Shown one piece after another: positions 25,755 through 38,300 of a stretch of 64,000 bases of DNA; within the stretch, counting starts at the first letter, position 1, and each line of letters begins with the position of its first letter. The translations under genes and the position numbers were made by a program. The DNA is from Membranipora membranacea (Eukaryota; Bryozoa; Gymnolaemata; Cheilostomatida; Membraniporidae): contig OU612073.1 of NCBI GenBank assembly GCA_914767715.1, positions 1,550,001 to 1,614,000 on the forward strand. Reading direction: 5' to 3'. The notes beneath the pieces were generated by a model, which was not told where the DNA came from, made no database searches, and saw nothing but the letters and a program-made list of their open reading frames with translations.

Positions 25755-28700
25755 TCAGTCAAAATAATCTTCTATATCGATATCGGGATCTAGTAGACTG
25801 TCCTCTATGTGTGAAATGTCTAGTTTATTTAGTATGAGGTTCTCAATCGTCTCCTCCATATATGTGTCCCCTATCAGCACCGCCCCTATGACTCGACCGT
25901 GTGACGCCACGGCCTTGATATATTCTTCACCTTTAGTACATCGCAGGAGGACTTTGTATTGTGATACACTCAAGCCCTGAGCGTTATATAATCCAAGAAG
26001 GACAACCTGTAAATAAACAATGGGTAGTGGTTGTGCGTTTGTGGTTAAGTTAGTCGATATATTGATGCTACTGTCTGGGCTGGCCATAGGAAAGGTCGAA
26101 AGGTGCCCTCAATTCCTCTTACAGATGGTGATATGGGTACTAGAAAGCATAATGCATCCTAGAAATGTGAGGCTGTACATACCCTAAATACAGTGTGCAG
26201 CAAGCTGACAAAACTAAACAAGACACTAATAAGCCATTGATAGATGATACTGATGGAACTAAACATCACAATTCCCTGACTTCTTCTATAAAACTTGACT
26301 TGGGTTTGAAGATTTAAATATCCACAATAATGGAACTGCCCCGGATTGTAGGAATAAAAATCGCTAGCTTCTAAAAGTTCCCTAAATAGTTACCTGCAAA
26401 GACTACAGTTTGATAAAGTGTATAAGTACAATGGTTACTGATGTTACTATCTTACCTTGAAACCAAAGAAACGCGTGACATGACTGAATAACTCAAAGCA
26501 GATATCCATATCTAGAGGCTCAGGTTCAGGCTGCAGGTGGTGGTGGTACATACATTTAGCAGCAAAGTGTCCCATCTGTCTCGCTTGAGTCCATAACCGC
26601 ATCTACAATATGGTTTTGTACAACTTGACCTTTTTGGCATAACCCCATCATAGTATGTGTTTCACATTTAGGGAGGTGGTCATAGAGTTATTATATATAA
26701 TATATATGTAATAACTCTATTGAGGTGATAGACCAACCATTAAAATAATGTGACCGTGGTGAAAGTGGATACAGTTTCGCAGAGAACGATTAAATGGTTC
26801 AAATAAGAAAGAGGGTTACTAACGTTATGCTCATTCTTAGACAGTTCAGTTTTCTCATTAATCACATTGTAAAATGAAGAATAAAAATAAAACAACTGTT
26901 ATCATGGGCAAAATTTTATGTACAGTAGAGATTAAGATATATACCTGAAACCAGTGTTCTGTGTCAATCCATTGTGATGTACTAACTATGTCACCGGCTG
27001 CATAGACATCTGAACCAATACTCCTCATCTCCATGTCTATGATGATACCACCGTCTCCTTTGTCATGTTTTAATCGAGCAGGAATGAAAAACTGCTGATT
27101 AATCTGAAATATCAGCGAATACCCTTGTGATAACATTTAGGTATAATATACATCTAAATCTGGCAATTGAGGTTCATTTCATATAGTAAGGCTGGTCAGT
27201 CAATTCATACAAATATACAATTAGGAGAAAATTTTGTTTAGTACATATTTTATAATGCTTTACTGTTGCACGTTCTTCACACGACACTTGTTAATGGTTA
27301 TCTCCACTTACTATTTGGTCACCAGAGATTTTGATATCACACTTGGGTTCTACACCCGTGGCATTAATGATCATATCAGCTCCATATATCTTCTTATTAC
27401 TGAGTTGTACATAAACAGGCCATTGTTTGGCTGAGCCTGTAGCCTCAGAGACTGACTGTAAATTGATGAACTCCTCGGGCGTTAGTATACTCTCCACTTC
27501 AACCTCAAGTTCCATATGCACTTTATCTAAGTTTGGCTGTATTAAAGGAAATGATTATATGAGGAGAATTTGGATAGCTCAGGTGGGACTCTATAAGCAA
27601 ATAGGGAGAGCAAATGTTGACTGTAAGCTATTTTCCTTGAGGGGCCAGGGTACTATTGTGGCATATATGTCAAGTTGTTTTCTCCTTTTCACTGAGAAGA
27701 CAACTTCCTTTTTAAAAAATTTCCTTCAACCTGACACTCCTGAGATCTAGCGGTTTAGTAAAGATCTGCGCATGAGCCCACCTTTTTAGCTCCAGAGAGA
27801 GGGAATGCATTTGCCCAGTCTGGTCCCAGTGCGTTACCTCGGTGTTGATAGTCTTTGTCATAGTCACCTGAAAACAGATCATAATTCACTGAGATGTTCA
27901 CAGCAAGTTAAAATTTTTTTGATGTTTACGAGTAAATGCGTCTTAACACATACCCCAATTGCCTAGCACCAAATATGACAATAGGCGAAACTTTGTTGTT
28001 CCTCAATTTGAAATGAACTTTTAGCTGAAATGAAAGTGAGCCCAAAATCATAGAGTAGCTAAGACAAACCTTTGCCTGCAGCTCCTTCTGTGCTATATTT
28101 CCATCTAGTACTGTAGTGTTTATCATGCTTCTGACCGCTCTCTTGTATGTGAGGTAGGAAAAATTGAGCGGCTGACTCATCGAAGAATGCTGCAGATATA
28201 GACTTATGTTTGATACACCAGACTACTTCACAGGAATCCACCTCATATCTAATTAGAAATTAAGAGCTCATTGGTCGTTTGAATAACTTAAACCTTTGCT
28301 GAGCTACGAGTTAAGAATAATGAAAAAACAAAAACAACCGCCAAGTCGGACAGCTTGTAGTGCATGATTAACCAATCTGATAGTGTACCACCAGTTGAAT
28401 CTTAGGAGATCACAGCTACACATTACTGCAGCAATCTATGTCTGAAGTTCAAAACTCATTTCATGTATAGCCACCTTCCATATGTTAGATACAGAAAAAC
28501 CATTTGGGTTACTATTGAGTTATTGGTCTCTCACTCACACAAGTTCGGTAGCAATACCGCCGTTGCCAATGACGAGTATTCTCTCTGCTTTGGATAGTTT
28601 AGTCTGTAGATTCTGTACGCTTTCTGTATCCCGTATAGATAATACATGCTCATTGGACGAGAGAAACTAGAGCAAAATATGAAACTGAGGTTAATGGTGT

Positions 28701-31700
28701 CATATTGTCATTTTGTGTTTCAACTTTGTGAATATGTCTAAATCTTCATTGACAGATTTAGAGTTTTGGATTCCGAAAGCAGCCAACATGTGAGATTCAA
28801 ATTTAACCAATGATGAATTTTTTGATCAACCATTTTTGTATATTTTCTGTTACAAATCAATTTGTTTCATGGTATTAATATCTGGTGTTTACCCACCTTT
28901 GGTGCTCCTCCTGTAGCGATGCATACTTTCTCATAGAGCACATAGTCGCCATTTGAGAGACGGAGTTCCTGAAAGATTCAAAACTACGTATTAAACTAAT
29001 CTTGCAACAGAACTGAGATGGGCCGCTTGATGTCAAGGTCATTGGACATGTGGTACAAGTTACAACTTCTCGATCTTATACATAACGGCTCAAACGAAGT
29101 AACACATCATCACAATAAGATATAGGGTCTTACCTTGTTACTTGCATTCAGTTCTATGACTTTGGCATGTATAACTGTAAGGTTGTTGAATCTTGATGAA
29201 AGTGCATCTGAGGGAGTTTCTGTAATATCCATGGACTCCATCGTGTAGCCGAGCTAATAATTTAGGATAAACGAGCGTATAATAAGTCTTTTAAAAGACC
29301 CACAGTGTGCGAAAACGCTAATGTTGAATCCTGTTTCATAGAAATAGACAGATAGTCTCATTGGCCTCACAGGAATATTGCCCATTATGAATTGCCCGTT
29401 ATGAAACACCAATACATGAATTAAGTAGAAAGTAATTTTTGTTTGTCCAAGTTGCATGAAGTGTTGTCAGACAGGGTAAATGTATCCCTCACCTGTTGAT
29501 GGTTGATGACAGCTTTGATCAGTGGAGACGCACTTATTAGTATCACAGAATGCTCTGTGTCTGCAGTGAGGTGACACAACTAAAAAATTGAGAGGCCATT
29601 AACTCTTTCGCTCTGCCCATTGTTAATGTTAATTAGTGGTCAGATCCTAGGCGATTTTCCAAAAAATGTCTAAGTTGGCGCACACATAACTTTGTAACCA
29701 GTGGTGCTATTCACAAGCTGTAAAAATATTTGAATTCCCCAGCTCTTTATCTGCTAGGATTTAAGATCTGGTATGCATTGGACAATGCATGTTTACAAAC
29801 TGCCCATTGACCTAGGGGAGGAATAAAGCATTTGAGATTTTTAAAATTTTATTTTCAAATTCACTTATGTCATTTAGTCACATTACAGAACGCCCAATAG
29901 AGTGTCTAAGTTGGATTTATATGCACAGATGTGTTGGTTATTGATTTATGATTTATGATATTATGATATTTATTGCTGCATAGCTGAACTAACATAAAAA
30001 AACAGCAAAAAAATGATTGGTATTGATATGGAAAAATTATTTTCTGATGATCAAAATATTATTTCGGTTTTTGATAGTAAAGACACAAACAAAAATGACA
30101 ACCATACATCACATACATACATCAAGCTCTCCGCAGTCTCACAAGTTCGTGCATGTGTGATACATCTCAAAACATCCAACATCCAACATAAAGCCATATT
30201 ACATCTGGCACACTGGTACCTGGTGTCCTTCCTAGTGCCAGCATTGTGACATATGAAACATCTCTTGGATGCATTGACCTTACTAGCAGTTGCTGGCAAT
30301 AAACTGGGGAAATGCTTGCCCTGAAGCCTGTCAGGTGTGTCTGGGTTTCTAGTCACCAGTTCATTAGTCATAGCACTCTGCTCAGCTAACCCCATACCCA
30401 CACTCATAAGGAACTTCAGAAGTGTACAGGAGCGATCAGACTTGTGCTTATAGAGTAGGAACGAATTTAGCATTCTCAGAAAAAACAGCCGATAAAATAG
30501 CCCAGCATATATCTCGAAACTCCAAGCATACCCTGTTGTTGAGTCGCATACCTCAAAAAGTTTAATTCCCCACTTATCAGGTTTGTTTGCATTGTATAAC
30601 TTAATCCTACCCCTAAACGCACACATCGCTTCATCCAGACTCACACATTTTCCTAGGGTCACACTTGATCTAAAGTTAGCCAGCATTGGGTCAATGATTG
30701 ACCTAAGTTTGTGTAAAGGATCATATCCTGGTTGACCTTGAGGCACATAGGTTTCGGAATCATTGAAATGCAACATGCTGCTGTTAGCTAAAAAACCGAT
30801 CTTTAGACATAATAGATTTAGAAAATGGTGTGCACAAAATAGATCGAGTTGACCAGTATTGGTGTAAGGTGGGATTTTTTACTATGCCCATATGTATGAT
30901 GATGGAAAAAAATCCTTTCAACTCGGCAAGTGTCACTGCCTTCCACCTGGAAAGTATACTCCCTGCTCTCATAGGGCCCTGGGCTCGTCCCGCATATACA
31001 CGCTGTCTGGCATAGCGGTTGGTCTGTGTCTTTATGATGCCGAAGAAGTCTGTTGGGAGCAGCTCCATGACAACATCAAGTGGAGTTAAATTCTCCCAAT
31101 CAAGGTCCATGTTGACAGTGAAGTTAGCGGTATCACACGGGAGTTCAGGTGGCGCGATGCTAGGATTATTAGGATAATCTAAAAGTAAAAAAGTCAAAAG
31201 TAAAAAGTAATATCAAACATGAAGCACAATAACCCTAGTATAACCACATCTGGCATCTGGTAACTGTAAGTTAGGCCTACTACTACCTCAGTATGTATGA
31301 CTATTTTGTTCACATATCCTCACCATCTACATCTACATGTGCATCTCCTCCCCCTTGATGCTGTGGTCCAGCTTGACCTCGACCTCTCCCCCTACGCTGA
31401 CCTCGAGGTGCTGCTCTGCCACGGACATCTCCTCTACCTCCTCTGCCTCTCCCATGAGCTCTAACTCTTGCTAGTGGAGCATCTGAAATCAGAATGAGTT
31501 GTTTACTATTTGTATGTTATGTATATGTGTAATGTTTTTGTGTAATATCTATGATACAGTTGTTGGACAAATTACGTGGTTTACAATCTGTCTACTGTAC
31601 AAACAATACAATGTTTACTATATAAGGAGATGGGACTTACCATCAGAGTCTGAGTCATCCGAGCTTTCTGGCTGTTCGGTATCTGGCTCAAAGTATGAGT

Positions 31701-32976
31701 CACCATCAGAGTCATCAATCTCACCAACATCACTGACTATATCTTGCTCACGAGGTGCTGCTCTGCCCCGACCAGCTCTCCTTCTTCGACCCGCTCTCCC
31801 ACGAGTTCCATGTCCAGCCCCAACTCTAGCAACTTGTCGTGGTGGGGAGCCTGAAACAACACATCAGGAAAGCGTGTTATGTTGTTGTGTATAACATTTG
31901 AAATACAATAAATGTTTCACAAAGGTGTTTGGTTTATACTGTATACTGTATTGGGGGAGACTCACCATCAAAATCTGAATCATCAGCATCAACGTCTCTT
32001 GCAGAGTATTGGTTATCCATCTCCTCAACTTCACCAACTTGACTATCCTCTGCTGACTCTGAGTCACTGTCACTAGTAAAAGAAAAAGGTACTTTAAATT
32101 GTGATACACAATGCATATCATAAACCAGAAAACTTGGTGTAGTAGAAGGCTTACTAGTTGTACAAGTCCATTTTTATCTTTTGACAAATTGAAATTGAAA
32201 GAAGGTCAGGTGAATGACATTTTTCTCATATATTATGTTATAATTTAGCAATTTTATTTAGATATTCAGATTCACCATATTTTGTAACCCTACTCACCTC
32301 ATTTTCATCATCAAGCTCTGAGCCAACTCCTCCCAAACATTCATCAAGCACATCAGACTCATGAACCCTAGTCCTAGAGCTTGCCATTAAAATATTTTTG
32401 TGACTGAAATTTTCTGAAATCCTGACTCGTAGTTTTATTTTTTGAAATGAAAGCAAAGTGGATCCCCAAATATCTTTTCTAAAACTCTACCAAATCACAT
32501 AAGAGTATGAGGAAGATGATCCAATAAAAATTTTGAAGAAAAAACATCACTATCATTGGACATTTGGTTGTCATAGTGACTGAACGTATATATCTGTCAG
32601 TAGTATTAGACCACACACTGCATGAATGCGTATATATGCGTCATTAGGAGGCAATGAGTTAATATAGATTTCGAATATGATGAAACTTTGGAACTGTACC
32701 ACTACATCATTTTCTGTCAAATAGAGTGCCACATTCTGTATACATACATTGCCTTGTCATGAAAAGAAAAGTTTTGAAACTTTACAAGTATGATAGCATA
32801 TTAGAATCGGGATTACTGGAACATTCCAAACTTCAAATTCTGCACATCCCTCTTCGGGCAGGCTGACAAAACATCAACTACATTTTCATTTTTGAACTTA
32901 CAGTTTCCGCACATGTCACGCCTGCAATGCCTCCTCCTATGACAACAAATGTACTTTTCTTGCTACATTCTGCCAT
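25755..32976 (-). CDS. PYROXD1: PYROXD1, pyridine nucleotide-disulfide oxidoreductase domain protein 1
   Basis: PYROXD1 is an FAD flavoprotein that uses NAD(P)H; in mammals it protects the RTCB tRNA ligase complex from oxidation. Exons: 32976-32902, 29579-29493, 29253-29134, 28968-28897, 28666-28539, 28248-28070, 27867-27782, 27536-27312, 27103-26945, 26602-26456, 26006-25755. These give 509 residues (human 500) with every junction GT-AG and in phase. FAD motif GGGIAG is at 14-19, NAD motif GNGGIA near 151-156, and the second FAD signature VYAAGD near 357-362. The C-terminus ends in the family's [11 protein letters not shown]. No CxxxxC redox pair is seen, as is normal for PYROXD1. Intron 1 is over 3.3 kb because of a piggyBac insertion. 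It is convergent with SIN1 and divergent from NCDN. Confidence 0.95.
26674..26729. mobile_element. Short palindromic insertion (42 bp)
   Basis: The palindrome CATAGAGTTATTA...TAATAACTCTATTG (26681-26722) in a PYROXD1 intron is flanked by AGGTGGT and AGGTGAT, which match at 6 of 7 bases. Confidence 0.65.
29599..32662 (-). mobile_element. piggyBac transposon remnant, TTAA ends
   Basis: The element spans 3064 bp between TTAA at 29599-29602 and TTAA at 32659-32662. Its ends read TTAACTCTTTCGCTCTGCCC and, in reverse, TTAACTCATTGCCTCCTAAT, diverged piggyBac-type TIRs; ATATATGCGTCAT next to the right TIR is typical of the superfamily. It carries a damaged transposase gene and sits in PYROXD1 intron 1 in the same orientation as the host gene. 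Confidence 0.85.
30200..32387 (-). pseudogene. piggyBac transposase, broken
   Basis: The homologous pieces are an acidic/RG-rich N-terminal region in probable exons (about 32387-32303, 32072-31966, 31850-31642, 31481-31325), then the conserved domain from 31180. The DDE core shows the first Asp (SLDEAM) and second Asp (CDSTTGY). Three defects are visible. A one-base frame change occurs in the T run near 30794. About 200 residues expected between EIYAG and the helix starting YRLFF are missing (junction near 30500), which removes the third catalytic Asp. The frame is also lost near 30190 beside a (TTGGATG)2 duplication, inside the C-terminal Cys-rich finger (CFICH, CARC). The element cannot encode an active enzyme. 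Confidence 0.82.
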
Positions 32977-33257
32977 GCCTTAAACCTAAAATGTTAACAT
33001 GTAATAATTGAGTGTTTCTTGATCAAATAGGCCAAAGGAACGGCATTCAGGATACCAGCAATGAAAGAGTAAGATGGTACGGCTTTTGTGATGGTTATCT
33101 TGTAAAGTTGCTACTAAAGATTTTGGGGATCGATAAACGATTGGGTCTAACGGGCTACTCCTATTAAAAACACCCAAAATCTGGGATAAAATATTTACAA
33201 TATATTCAAAAGGTGAAAGAGAGGCTATCATACCCAAGGGGCACTTTGGGTTTACAA

Positions 33258-33470
33258 GGATCAGGGATAGCTCAGTGCTAGAGGCGTGTGACTTAGGATC
33301 AAATGGTCCTGGGTTCGAGCCCCACCGGGAGCACTGTTTGTCTAGTATTACCTGACTTGGCTATCGCGGGCCATTCACCCTAGCCGACCTGGAACAATTA
33401 ACGGATGCGGAATGGCACATGCTCGAAGTCTTCAGAAGTTGAGCACGGTACGAAACGAAATATGAAAAAG
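33258..33470 (+). repeat. tRNA-derived SINE
   Basis: A tRNA-like head has A-box TAGCTCAGTGCTAGAGG and B-box GGTTCGAGCCC. A tRNA-unrelated body of about 130 bp follows, ending in an A-rich tail near 33470. The acceptor ends pair poorly for a functional tRNA, so SINE is the better call. Confidence 0.65.
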
Positions 33471-35341
33471 AATATCCTATATTAGTCTTATCATAATTGA
33501 TCTTTGATTAGTCATGGTGTGATTTAGCATCTTGCAAGCAGCATGTCCAAGCAAGCAGTCAGAGAGTCACAGTGGGCTACAGTATAGTACTACTAGCTAG
33601 AACTTTACAAGTATAGTATTAGAGTAGCCTACTCTAAGCTCTACTGTGCAAAATAACACACACATCAACAAATGCTCATGATGGCAAGGCCCTAGTTGCA
33701 AGCTCCAGCTGCTCATGCAATGGGGCCTTCCTCTGAACATGGACACAGCACAATCAATGGCATTGCTGTATTTATTTGGATTCAATTCTCCCTTTTGCCA
33801 ATGTTCCCTTGGTGGTCTTTACAAAAAAATCTTTGGTAAAGGAAATAACCTCAGGCTGGATATGCATAGTTGTGAAAATTTTACTTGTAACAGAAAAGCC
33901 ATCAGAAAAATAATAAAAAAATGACGAAAAAAATAGCAAAGGTTTTAAAAAATGTTTTCCTGAAAAGAAATTGATTCAGGTGACAGGGTGAAAAAATATG
34001 GATGGATAGGGTTTTGCCAAACATGGCAAAACTATGCAAGAATAGAGTTCTGAATAAATGTCAAGGACTCTTTTCCATTTCCGGTGTAAAAAAATTGCTT
34101 GATTCCTTCTTTTTATTAGCAGCAGTCTTCATTGTTTAGATTCTCTACAGTCTCACTGTCTAGATTTCTCGACAATCCTTATCAATTAGAAAGGTTTCTC
34201 AAGGGATTCGAGGTAAGATTATGTGTTGTTAATTGTATATAGTATTAGGTAATTTGGTCAAGTGTGGAGTCAAATTCATTGAATAGTCAAATCTTCTGAT
34301 GAAGCTGATGGGTTTTTAATTGTATATAGTATTAGTTAGGTGATTTGTTCAAGTGTGGAGTCAAATTGAATTGAAGTCTTTTTAGTTTTACGCACCTTAC
34401 TTACAGTTGAGTTACTTACTTAGTCTTACTAATAATTTTTGGCCTACCTACTTACTTTTGCTTTTTCCATTTGCTTACCAAACTAACTCACTCAATTTTC
34501 AACACCCTACACATTCTAAGGGTCAATGAATGGGAATATTAATCCTTGCCTTGGTTAAACCTGCCTTGTACAGACACTGTACTCTACCTACTTAGGCTAC
34601 TGCTCAATTCAGACTATATAATTCAGCACTCATTTCAGACACAGGACAGAATGATGGTCCATTCATCCAGACCTCAATATATTCTAAGCTAAGGTCTCTT
34701 CATTCATACATTTCCAAACAATTTGGTGGTATTCAGGGGTGGGTAATAAGTGCAATGCACTGTTATTGTATGTATGCATGACTTTAATTATAATATTAAA
34801 ATTATAATATAACCAAATTATAGCCTTGGTCTTTACTAGTTAGATAATTAACTCATATAGTGTTATGAGTATAAATATGAACAATTAACTCCAGGACACT
34901 CCAATGCGCCATTAGAAGGAAGGGTACTACATGTGTGCGCCTCTTTAGGGCTATAACGCTTCTGAGAACTGATCAATTACTAAAGGTTTACAATAATACG
35001 GTAATGCCGATTCATATTGTAATCGAATCAAATGCATCAGAAGGGAAAATGATCAATTTTTTAAAACTTTTCCTTGAACGATTAATTACCAAAACATTAG
35101 TCTTGAGACAAAAACGTGAAAAATAATAAAATTGTATCAAGAATTACAGGGAGGATGACACATCAAAGCAAGCTAGGAAAAAAATCATGTAAGGAATTCT
35201 AATATCATTATTATCCTATGACTGTGGTCTGATACAGATTTGCAGCCCTTTGCACTTTTTTCTAGAAACATCTAGCACATGCATTTATTCTCATCTCTGA
35301 TTCTAATTTTAAAATGTTTTAGGAGCATAAGTGCAAACAAA
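33471..35341. other. Intergenic stretch between divergent PYROXD1 and NCDN
   Basis: No gene is recognised. There is a diverged tandem duplication of about 88 bp (units starting at about 34230 and 34318, sharing TAATTGTATATAGTATTAG and CAAGTGTGGAGTCAAATT). A possible splice acceptor (TTTTAG) at 35316-35321 suggests a noncoding first exon for NCDN further upstream. Confidence 0.45.
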
Positions 35342-38300
35342 ATGGCAGACAACAGTGACAAACAAACAATGGAGACCACATGTGTGAATCTGCTGAGAAG
35401 TGCCAAGACTGATAACGAGAAATTAGCTGGGCTGCTCATAGTTCCCAAACTATTCGAGTCAACAAACAATGAGAAGGACCGAAACATGGACGAAAAACTC
35501 CAAAAAGAGTTATTAGACGCAATTGACTTCGATTTTCTGAAAAGGATGTTGTCAAACAAAAACAAGTCTCAAGAGTACACCGCTATTGGGCCTGTTGTAC
35601 AATCAATCTCGACAGAAAGTCTGGCTCTGAAAACTGCAGCTCTTAGCGTCATAGTATGTTTTGGTGCGGAAAGTGTATTTGAATCAAGTCAGATTTCTCA
35701 AATTATTCTATCCGTTGAGGAAATCCTAGTTGCCATATCTTCTGAGGATGATGATGAGCTTCCTAAAATCGTAGAAGTGAGCATATCTGAGACTGAACCG
35801 ATTACCTCCGACGATAAGACCAAGCTGCTCAATCTTTGTGTTCAGTGTTTGGAGAACTTTGCTCGGAATCAGGAGAAGCAAGTTATAGAGGATAGCATGA
35901 TGCCCTCACTCTATAGACTTGTAGTAAAACAAACAGAATCGAGTAAGTCACATCAAAATATCAACTAGTAATATTATAGAATAAAATAATAGATAACCTG
36001 TACATGTACCTACTTGTAGTTGTCATATAATCTTGTGAATGACTCTGATGTGGTGACATGAGCCCGCGGTTTATCTTTTCCCTATTTATAATTGTGTTGC
36101 GTAATGTTGTCGTTTTTTGAAAGCTTAGTTTCTGCTTTGAAGTTTGACACTCCAAATACCTAAAACGATACTGGCTGATTGTTGTTATTGCAGTTTTGTT
36201 ATATACTGTGCTTACTAATTGGGTTTCATGATAATAACAAGGAATTGTTAGTCATTCGTACAAGAAATCAAATGGGAAAGCTTTATGAAGACTTTTTTTT
36301 GTCTCTATAAGGTGGTGTCTCTAAATCAATCGTGGAGCTGATAGGAAATATGATCTCAGAAAAAGGAGGCGTGGCCTGGCTGTCAGAGAACACAAAGATT
36401 GCAGTTTGTGCAATGTACCTTCACCAAATCAAGGTATGCAGTCTATAACCCATCACTCATTTAATCTTACGACTGCCCTGCTTGTTAGCTCATTTAAAAA
36501 AAATTAGCGCTGCAAATTTAATATCCTAGCGGGATTTTTAGACCATGAATTATGAGATAATCCATCTGATTTGTCTGAGGGGCTGAGAATGCTTCCAGTC
36601 AAACCTATGGAAAATCCTATTTCAATCTTAAAACGTATCAGATACTAAGAAAGATGAGTAGGAGTTATTTTGATGAAATTTGATACTGGATTTATCTGTC
36701 TGCGCTTAGTATTCCTTCTACAAGTATAGTGATCTAGTGATATGATATAGTGATCTATTCTATTTCATGTAGATTGAATATTTTCACTAAACAAAAGCAG
36801 CATACCCCACCGAAACTTATCCATCCAATTTGGTTCAAATATCATAATGCTAGTTATCGTTTCAGTCTGTTGGGCTCACAGTTTTGATCGATGGTTTTGA
36901 GTAGACAGGATTTTTCACATTCCATTGCGACTGTAATGACGTCATTTTACAGATTGGAGGAGTTGATGACATAGATTTTGACCTTTGCGAGCGAGCAGCC
37001 AGGATATTAGCTCAAATTGAGGTGAGATCACTACCGGTCAAACTCTACTCTCTCATTGATAATGTGATGGGGGCGCTATGTGACGCCCTGAAGAACAAGC
37101 TACCTAGTAAACAGAGACAACAGACTCTCAAGCTACTTACGTCTCTAGTGCAGTCTAGGTTGGTGATATTACCACGTATAAAATTGTTATATATTTAAAA
37201 TATTCAAAAAAGAGATTGCTAGTGACCCACCCCCATATTGGCAGGTCGATTGAAAGGGTACTGTAGTGGCATCATCTTCAATCAAAAGTTCCGTCTTTGA
37301 CCAACCACTGACACTGCAAAGGATACCAGACATTGCCTGGCTGTTTATCAAATTTGACTCTTGAAAACTGTTGATTTTCATGCTTTCCTTTTCTTCCCTA
37401 TTTTCCACATATGCTCATTCGGTTAGAATGTATTTACAGAAATTAACGGTTTGATGAAGATTTGTTATGATTGATGTTATGATGATACATGTTCTTCCCT
37501 CTAACTGGTCCCCACCTGACCGCAAGAGGGGAAGCAACTCTGTTTGCTAGCAAAGAAGGAATACAACTTGATCAGATGATTCTCTGCCTGATTCACAGAT
37601 TCTTATTTAATTTTAGAGGAATAAAGCAGCTGATTCAGGATAAGGGAAGTAAAGCTGCCTTATTACTTATACATTTATGTAGTATAGAAGTTAGAATGAC
37701 TCTGGAATGTGACAATCAGCAACAGGTGGGTGTGAGCTCAACTATCTAGTGCTATGAGATTGTGAGCACTTAGTGTATGCTCACAGCAGTCTGGTAACTT
37801 TTTGAACATTTCTGTACCCCTCATTTCTTCCTTAAACACGTAAGATTTAATGATTGTAAAGCTGTGATCTACAAGGCTAAGAACGACATTACAGTACAAT
37901 GCGCCGACACTCATGTTTGAGGCTACCAGCAGCCCTACATAGATATAACAGATATAGCGAAAAACAAAACAAAGACATATAACAATGAAACTGTCTTGTT
38001 CTTTATACATATAGGTTATAGCAGACAGTGAGACGCTATGCTCGAGTTTCTTTGCTCTAGAGCAGATGATATTTTACATGGCTCACGAGGAGACGACCCT
38101 GGATCTCGACTCTAAGGAGATATTACAGGTACACTCAGCACTACAGGGAGCTGTCAGCGCTCTCCTATACTTCCTCAGTAGTTGTGCTAGTCAAGAGGTA
38201 AGTTAATATTATCAAAGAATCTTCAATTACTGAATCTGGTGGGAGATTATAGAGTAATGAGGTTGATTATAAACTAGGAAACCACAAATTTCCAAAAAGG

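Noticed and set aside
33262-33334. A functional tRNA gene
   Set aside because: The B-box is excellent, but acceptor pairing and the anticodon arm are poor and a SINE body follows.
35279-35341. N-terminal extension of NCDN from an upstream in-frame ATG
   Set aside because: The added 21 residues are hydrophobic and unlike the family, and a splice acceptor lies between the two ATGs.
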